A DNA stretch of 8,533 nt, taken from contig JANYEU010000305.1 of assembly GCA_025362915.1 (NCBI GenBank), positions 1 through 8,533 of the forward strand, given 5' to 3'. A program made the position numbers and the translations under genes. The DNA comes from Chitinophagaceae bacterium (GTDB lineage Bacteria; Bacteroidota; Bacteroidia; Chitinophagales; Chitinophagaceae). The notes under the pieces are model-generated. The model had not been told where the DNA came from and ran no database searches. It was given only the letters and a program-made list of their open reading frames with translations. Each line of letters begins with the position of its first letter. Position 1 is the first letter of the stretch. This document shows, in pieces, positions 5,669 through 8,533 of this stretch.

Positions 5669-6781
5669 TTATTTCTTGCTAGGCACCACCTTTACTACAA
5701 TGCCGTCTTTCATCTTTTGAACACCGTCTATTACCACTTTATCATTCTCAGAGATGCCGTCTTTTACCACAATCTTGTCGTTGATAATGGCTCCTGTGTT
5801 CACACGTTTTTGTATCACTTTGCTACTGTCTCCAATAACAAATACAAAGTATTCGCCCATCTGTTCCATCAATGCCTTCATTGGTACCAATAGCTGATCT
5901 GTGTTGCCATTGTTCTTGATGCGCACATTGCAACTCATACCCGGTTTAAGCAAATGCTTGCTGTTGGTAAACTCAAGCCTAAGTTTTATGGTGGCAGTTT
6001 GTGGATCAACGGCCCTGTCTATAAAAGATATTTTTCCTGGTTCTGGGTAGATGGAACCATCGGGTAATTGGATGGTGAACAAAGAATCCTTTGCAGTATA
6101 TACTTTCTGTTGCAACTGTGTAAACCGATAGAGATCTTTTTCATTCACGGCAAAGTCAACAGCAATCGGGTCATCGGTTGATACTGTATTTAATACCATC
6201 GTTCCAGCAGTTACAGCCGTACCCAATTTTACTTGCGATATACCGATTGTTCCGGTAAATGGCGCATTGATAGTGGCATAACGCACATTTGTTTGTACAC
6301 TATTTACGTTTGCTTTTGCCGCTTCCAGTTGCATTTTGGATGCCTGTAAATCTGCCAAGGCATGGTCTAGCACCTGTGTTGCAATGGCATCGTGCTTTGC
6401 CAAGTCATTATATCTGTCGGCATCCTGTTGGGCTTTTGCCAGGTTTGCTTTAGCCACATTCAGGTTAGCCTGTGCCTGTTGGTAGTTGGCATTATACAAT
6501 TGTTCATCAATAGAATACAACTTTTGTCCCTTGCTTACCTGCTGTCCCTCCTTGAAATAGATACCTGTAATAGAGCCACTGACCTGCGCCCTGATATCCA
6601 CCTGATTTACCGCAATCATATTTGCAGGAAACAAGTCGAAATAGGTAGAACTACCCGAATGCACTTCATACACCCCAACAGAAGGTGGCGGGGGAGGGGC
6701 TTGTTGCTTGCTTTTATCTGCACCGCATGAAACAAAAACAAACGATAAAATGAATAAAGAATAAAGAATGGTATGTCTCAT
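5669..6781 (-). CDS. RND efflux periplasmic adaptor (membrane fusion protein), lipoprotein
   Basis: This AcrA/MexA-family adaptor bridges the permease and the TolC-type channel. The 370-residue product opens with a lipoprotein signal ending FVSC-G, so Cys19 is the likely lipid anchor, followed by a flexible linker with five prolines (29-33). The domains follow the family order. A first lipoyl half (about 60-92) contains VDIRAQVSGSI and FKEGQQVSKGQKLYSID. A helical hairpin rich in Ala/Gln/Leu (about 93-168) would contact the channel. A second lipoyl half contains INAPFTGTIG (171-180) and VKLGTAVTAG. The beta-barrel region contains ISFIDRAVDPQTATIKLR (251-268) and LLKPGMSCNVRI. A membrane-proximal domain runs to the C-terminus. 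It lies 41 bp after the channel gene and 118 bp before the permease gene; both spacers are heptad arrays. The A/T-only stretch before the ATG at 6781 offers no classical Shine-Dalgarno. Confidence 0.95.
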   Translation of the reverse strand: MRHTILYSLFILSFVFVSCGADKSKQQAPPPPPSVGVYEVHSGSSTYFDLFPANMIAVNQVDIRAQVSGSITGIYFKEGQQVSKGQKLYSIDEQLYNANYQQAQANLNVAKANLAKAQQDADRYNDLAKHDAIATQVLDHALADLQASKMQLEAAKANVNSVQTNVRYATINAPFTGTIGISQVKLGTAVTAGTMVLNTVSTDDPIAVDFAVNEKDLYRFTQLQQKVYTAKDSLFTIQLPDGSIYPEPGKISFIDRAVDPQTATIKLRLEFTNSKHLLKPGMSCNVRIKNNGNTDQLLVPMKALMEQMGEYFVFVIGDSSKVIQKRVNTGAIINDKIVVKDGISENDKVVIDGVQKMKDGIVVKVVPSKK

Positions 6782-6792
6782 AAATATTTTTT

Positions 6793-6834
6793 AACTGATT
6801 ACTGATAACTGTTTACTGCTCACTAATAACTCCC
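6793..6834 (-). repeat. Heptad array C at the TolC-adaptor junction (6 units)
   Basis: Six uninterrupted 7-mers of the form (A/T/C)ACTnnn, such as AACTGAT at 6793, TACTGAT at 6800 and AACTCCC at 6828, cover 6793-6834. The array fills the spacer except for the 11 nt next to the adaptor ATG. It extends into the end of the channel gene, where the unit CACTAAT supplies the TAG stop (6825-6823) and AACTCCC overlaps the last Gly-Ser codons. The 10-mer ACTGATAACT is shared exactly with array D at the right edge. Confidence 0.75.
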
Positions 6835-8145
6835 AAGTGCTTGCTCCACATCTATCTTAGCCGCTAGCACCTGATATAATGCATTCGTATAATTCTCTTG
6901 CGAGGTGCGCAAATCTGTTTCTGCCGTAATTACTTCCAGATAGGTTTTTATACCCGATTTATATTGCAACTGAATGGTATTATATACTTCCTGCGCCAGT
7001 TGCAAGTTGTTTTTAAGCAGTATGTAATCGTATAGGTTTGCCTTATACGTGGACAATGCCTGTATATATTGTGTATTGATAGTGCTGCGCGATTGTAATA
7101 AATCCCAATCAATCCGCTTGATGGCAATCTCTGCCGAGCGGGTTTGATATACTCTTTTATTGCCCTGATACAACGGTAATGAAAGCTTTAATCCAACAAA
7201 GGAATTGGGATAATTCTGACCGTACAACTTGGCAAAGTCATTATTCAAAAAATTCATATCATAAGCACCATAAGCCGAAACCGAAGGGTAATAGCTCATT
7301 TTAGTGTATTCCAAATTATATTGTTGCAGCCGCTTGGTGGTTTCCAGTTGCTTATATTCTATGCGGTAGCTGTAGTTGATGGTCTGTAAGGTATCTAGCA
7401 CCATTTGCTTTTCCATCTGTAAGGTATCGTACTGCAATTCGAAGTTATTAGTTGCCGTATAGCCCATTGCATTCTTCAAATTGGCCTGCTTCGCTTTCAA
7501 TAATTCTTGCTGCGCCTTCAACTGTGCCTTCGTATTATTTAGCGAGATTGTCGCCCTTTTATAATCTGTTTTATCCACTATGCCGTCCTTGTATTGGGTA
7601 TAAGCAGTCTTTAAACTGGCTTCCAACCGCTTGATGGTTTCGTTGGTTAGGTCTATTTGTTTTTGCGTAAGCAATACATCATAAAAAGCCTTGCTTACAG
7701 AAACTTTCACATTAATTGTATTGTTTTCCAAACTCTGTTCAGCTTGCTTACGCACATCAGAAGCAGAGTGCTTGGCAAGAAAAACATCCTTGTTAAACAG
7801 TGTTTGATTGACGGAGAAAAATGCCCCAGAATTATTTAGCGTACCTGTTTGCACATATTTGCCACCACTATAGGAAGTAGCCAATTGAAAATTGTTCTGG
7901 ATAGCATAATCAAAGTTTAGCTGAGGATACCAATCGGCCAGTTTGCTTTTGATTGCAAGGTCGGTAGATTGTTCATCCAATAACGATTGTTGTATCAGCG
8001 GTTTATGCTGTAAGGCATATTGCAGACAGGTTTCAAGTGAAGCGGTTTGCAGGATACTGTCTTTTATTTTGTTGGTTTGTTGCGCTTGCGCCCTATTATT
8101 TATCAATAAAATAATCGCCGCAAATAGTGCTATCCATTTATTCAT
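6823..8145 (-). CDS. TolC-family outer-membrane efflux channel
   Basis: This is the outer-membrane exit duct of the pump; family members form a trimeric beta-barrel with a long alpha-helical tunnel. The 440-residue product has a Sec signal (MNKWIALFAAIILL to AQA, cleavage before QQ) and then the typical duplicated OEP fold. The first repeat starts LETCLQYALQHKPLI and includes the helical segments SVSKAFYDVLLTQKQIDL and KTAYTQYKDGIVDKTDYKRA. The second contains KMSYYPSVSAYGAYD, GLKLSLPLYQGNK and, near the end, LQYKSGIKTYLEVITAETDL. The internal repetition YKDGIVDKTDY / YKSGIKTYLEV is the family hallmark. I chose the ATG at 8145. The longer reading from 8166 would need a TTG start and puts seven extra polar residues before the signal peptide. 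There is no N-terminal Cys, so unlike OprM it is not a lipoprotein. It is the first gene of the operon. Confidence 0.95.
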   Translation of the reverse strand: MNKWIALFAAIILLINNRAQAQQTNKIKDSILQTASLETCLQYALQHKPLIQQSLLDEQSTDLAIKSKLADWYPQLNFDYAIQNNFQLATSYSGGKYVQTGTLNNSGAFFSVNQTLFNKDVFLAKHSASDVRKQAEQSLENNTINVKVSVSKAFYDVLLTQKQIDLTNETIKRLEASLKTAYTQYKDGIVDKTDYKRATISLNNTKAQLKAQQELLKAKQANLKNAMGYTATNNFELQYDTLQMEKQMVLDTLQTINYSYRIEYKQLETTKRLQQYNLEYTKMSYYPSVSAYGAYDMNFLNNDFAKLYGQNYPNSFVGLKLSLPLYQGNKRVYQTRSAEIAIKRIDWDLLQSRSTINTQYIQALSTYKANLYDYILLKNNLQLAQEVYNTIQLQYKSGIKTYLEVITAETDLRTSQENYTNALYQVLAAKIDVEQALGSY

Positions 8146-8212
8146 TCGTGAGTTTAACAGGTACAAAAAATATTGGTTTAATGCCTGATGAAGGCGGGGG
8201 TTGAAAGAAAAG

Positions 8213-8220
8213 CAAATATA
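8213..8220 (-). promoter_or_regulatory. Candidate -7 element of the efflux operon promoter
   Basis: Read on the minus strand, 8220-8213 is TATATTTG, an exact TAnnTTTG match, about 68 nt upstream of the TolC-family ATG at 8145. No TTTG is found 19 nt further upstream, so the promoter may be weak or need an activator. Confidence 0.5.
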
Positions 8221-8302
8221 GGTACATTTAATTTGTGGTCTTTTTGAATAGCGGAATTAAACACCTGTTTAGTTATAAATAGTCGGTGAAATAGAATTGG
8301 GT

Positions 8303-8321
8303 GGATGCATATTGCGCATCC
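8303..8321. promoter_or_regulatory. Inverted repeat upstream of the efflux operon, possible operator
   Basis: GGATGC (8303-8308) and GCATCC (8316-8321) form a perfect 6-bp dyad with a 7-nt centre, about 85-100 bp upstream of the -7 element. The 19-bp size suits a dimeric regulator, but the position is far upstream for a repressor and no regulator gene is visible. It could be chance. Confidence 0.3.
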
Positions 8322-8393
8322 GCATCAATAAATACAAGGGTTGCTACCTGCTTTTAGTTTAAGGATTACTGTTTCCTGCCAAGTGTATGTACA

Positions 8394-8426
8394 AAAAAAT
8401 AGCCCCACTGAAGAATCAGCGGGGCT
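8394..8426 (-). terminator. Intrinsic terminator of the gene entering from the right edge
   Basis: On the minus strand 8426-8416 pairs with 8411-8401 around a 4-nt loop, with a G-U wobble at 8420/8407 and a GCCCC/GGGGC core, followed by A and seven T residues (8400-8393). On the plus strand the wobble becomes an A-C mismatch and no T run follows, so the direction is minus. It separates a right-edge gene from the efflux operon promoter. Confidence 0.85.
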
Positions 8427-8434
8427 TCACGATT

Positions 8435-8503
8435 TCACCATCCAAAACCAAAACCTATCTTTAAGTGATAGTCATCAAATCTAAATCTCTCGACTTTCGA
8501 CTC
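8435..8503 (-). pseudogene. Disrupted 3' end of a possible outer-membrane beta-barrel gene
   Basis: Just before the terminator, one minus-strand frame reads RFRFDDYHLKIGFGFGW then TGA (8437-8435). Alternating hydrophobic residues and a terminal aromatic are typical of the last strand of an outer-membrane barrel. Upstream in this frame, stops occur at 8506-8504 (TGA) and 8524-8522 (TAG), inside heptad array D. A second frame stays open from the edge (8532) across the array but ends at TAA 8463-8461 with no barrel-like strand. The simplest reading is that the array entered or expanded near the 3' end and shifted the frame. A chance open stretch cannot be excluded. Confidence 0.35.
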
Positions 8504-8528
8504 TCAACTTTTAACTGATAACTATTTA
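8487..8528 (-). repeat. Heptad array D at the right edge (6 units)
   Basis: Six uninterrupted 7-mers with consensus CTnTnnA, such as CTCTCGA at 8487, CTTTCGA at 8494 and CTTTTAA at 8508, end at 8528. In the rotated phase they read (G/A)ACTnnn, the same form as array C, and the 10-mer ACTGATAACT (8514-8523) is identical to 6801-6810. It lies at the 3' end of a minus-strand gene, like arrays A, B and C. Confidence 0.75.
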
Positions 8529-8533
8529 TGCGC

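Larger units (their letters stand above)
8146..8533. other. 388-bp region upstream of the efflux operon
   Basis: There is no intact gene and no regulator here. From the operon outwards it contains an A/T-rich leader, a -7 element at 8213-8220, an inverted repeat at 8303-8321, a minus-strand terminator at 8394-8426, the 3' remnant of a minus-strand gene (8435-8503) and heptad array D (8487-8528). About 8322-8390 shows nothing I can interpret. Confidence 0.6.

Noticed and set aside
8146..8166. Seven-codon upstream extension of the TolC-family gene (start at 8166)
   Set aside because: It needs a TTG start and puts polar residues before a good signal peptide. The ATG at 8145 begins the signal peptide directly.

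Overview
The window looks like a chromosomal segment of a Bacteroidota bacterium, perhaps a Chitinophagaceae-like one. This is inferred from the AT-rich spacers, the lack of strong Shine-Dalgarno sequences, several -7 promoter elements of the Bacteroidota form TAnnTTTG, the type of small secreted proteins present, and an adaptor-lipoprotein RND efflux operon. No 16S gene or other decisive taxonomic marker is present, so the family-level assignment is tentative.

Left part (1-1250): the last 12 codons of a Gly/His-rich protein run off the left edge and are followed by a strong hairpin terminator. After a spacer carrying a 2 x 21-nt degenerate repeat comes uppP on the plus strand, an intact undecaprenyl-diphosphate phosphatase that recycles the lipid carrier for cell-wall synthesis. 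A terminator hairpin closes it against the next, convergent gene.

Middle (1251-2345): a small WxxGxW/YxWGxW-type lipoprotein is on the minus strand and a small basic secreted protein of unknown function is on the plus strand. They are divergent and share a 377-bp spacer with a candidate promoter for each. A long bidirectional hairpin separates the basic protein from the efflux operon.

Right part (2346-8533): a complete tripartite RND efflux operon is transcribed leftward in the order TolC-family outer-membrane channel, lipoprotein periplasmic adaptor, AcrB/HAE1-type inner-membrane permease. Together these would form one envelope-spanning, proton-driven export pump. No regulator lies inside the window. 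Upstream are a good -7 element, an inverted repeat that might be an operator, and the terminator and 3' end of a further minus-strand gene beyond the right edge. That 3' end looks disrupted.

The most unusual feature is a set of degenerate 7-bp tandem arrays built on AACnnnn/GTTnnnn units. They fill both intercistronic spacers of the efflux operon, sit immediately after the 3' end of all three operon genes (supplying the stop codon of two of them), and recur at the 3' end of the gene at the right edge. The largest array is 15 heptads long and folds on itself into a perfect 31-bp inverted repeat between adaptor and permease. These arrays are not explained by any gene, and I regard them as the best candidate for something undescribed here.
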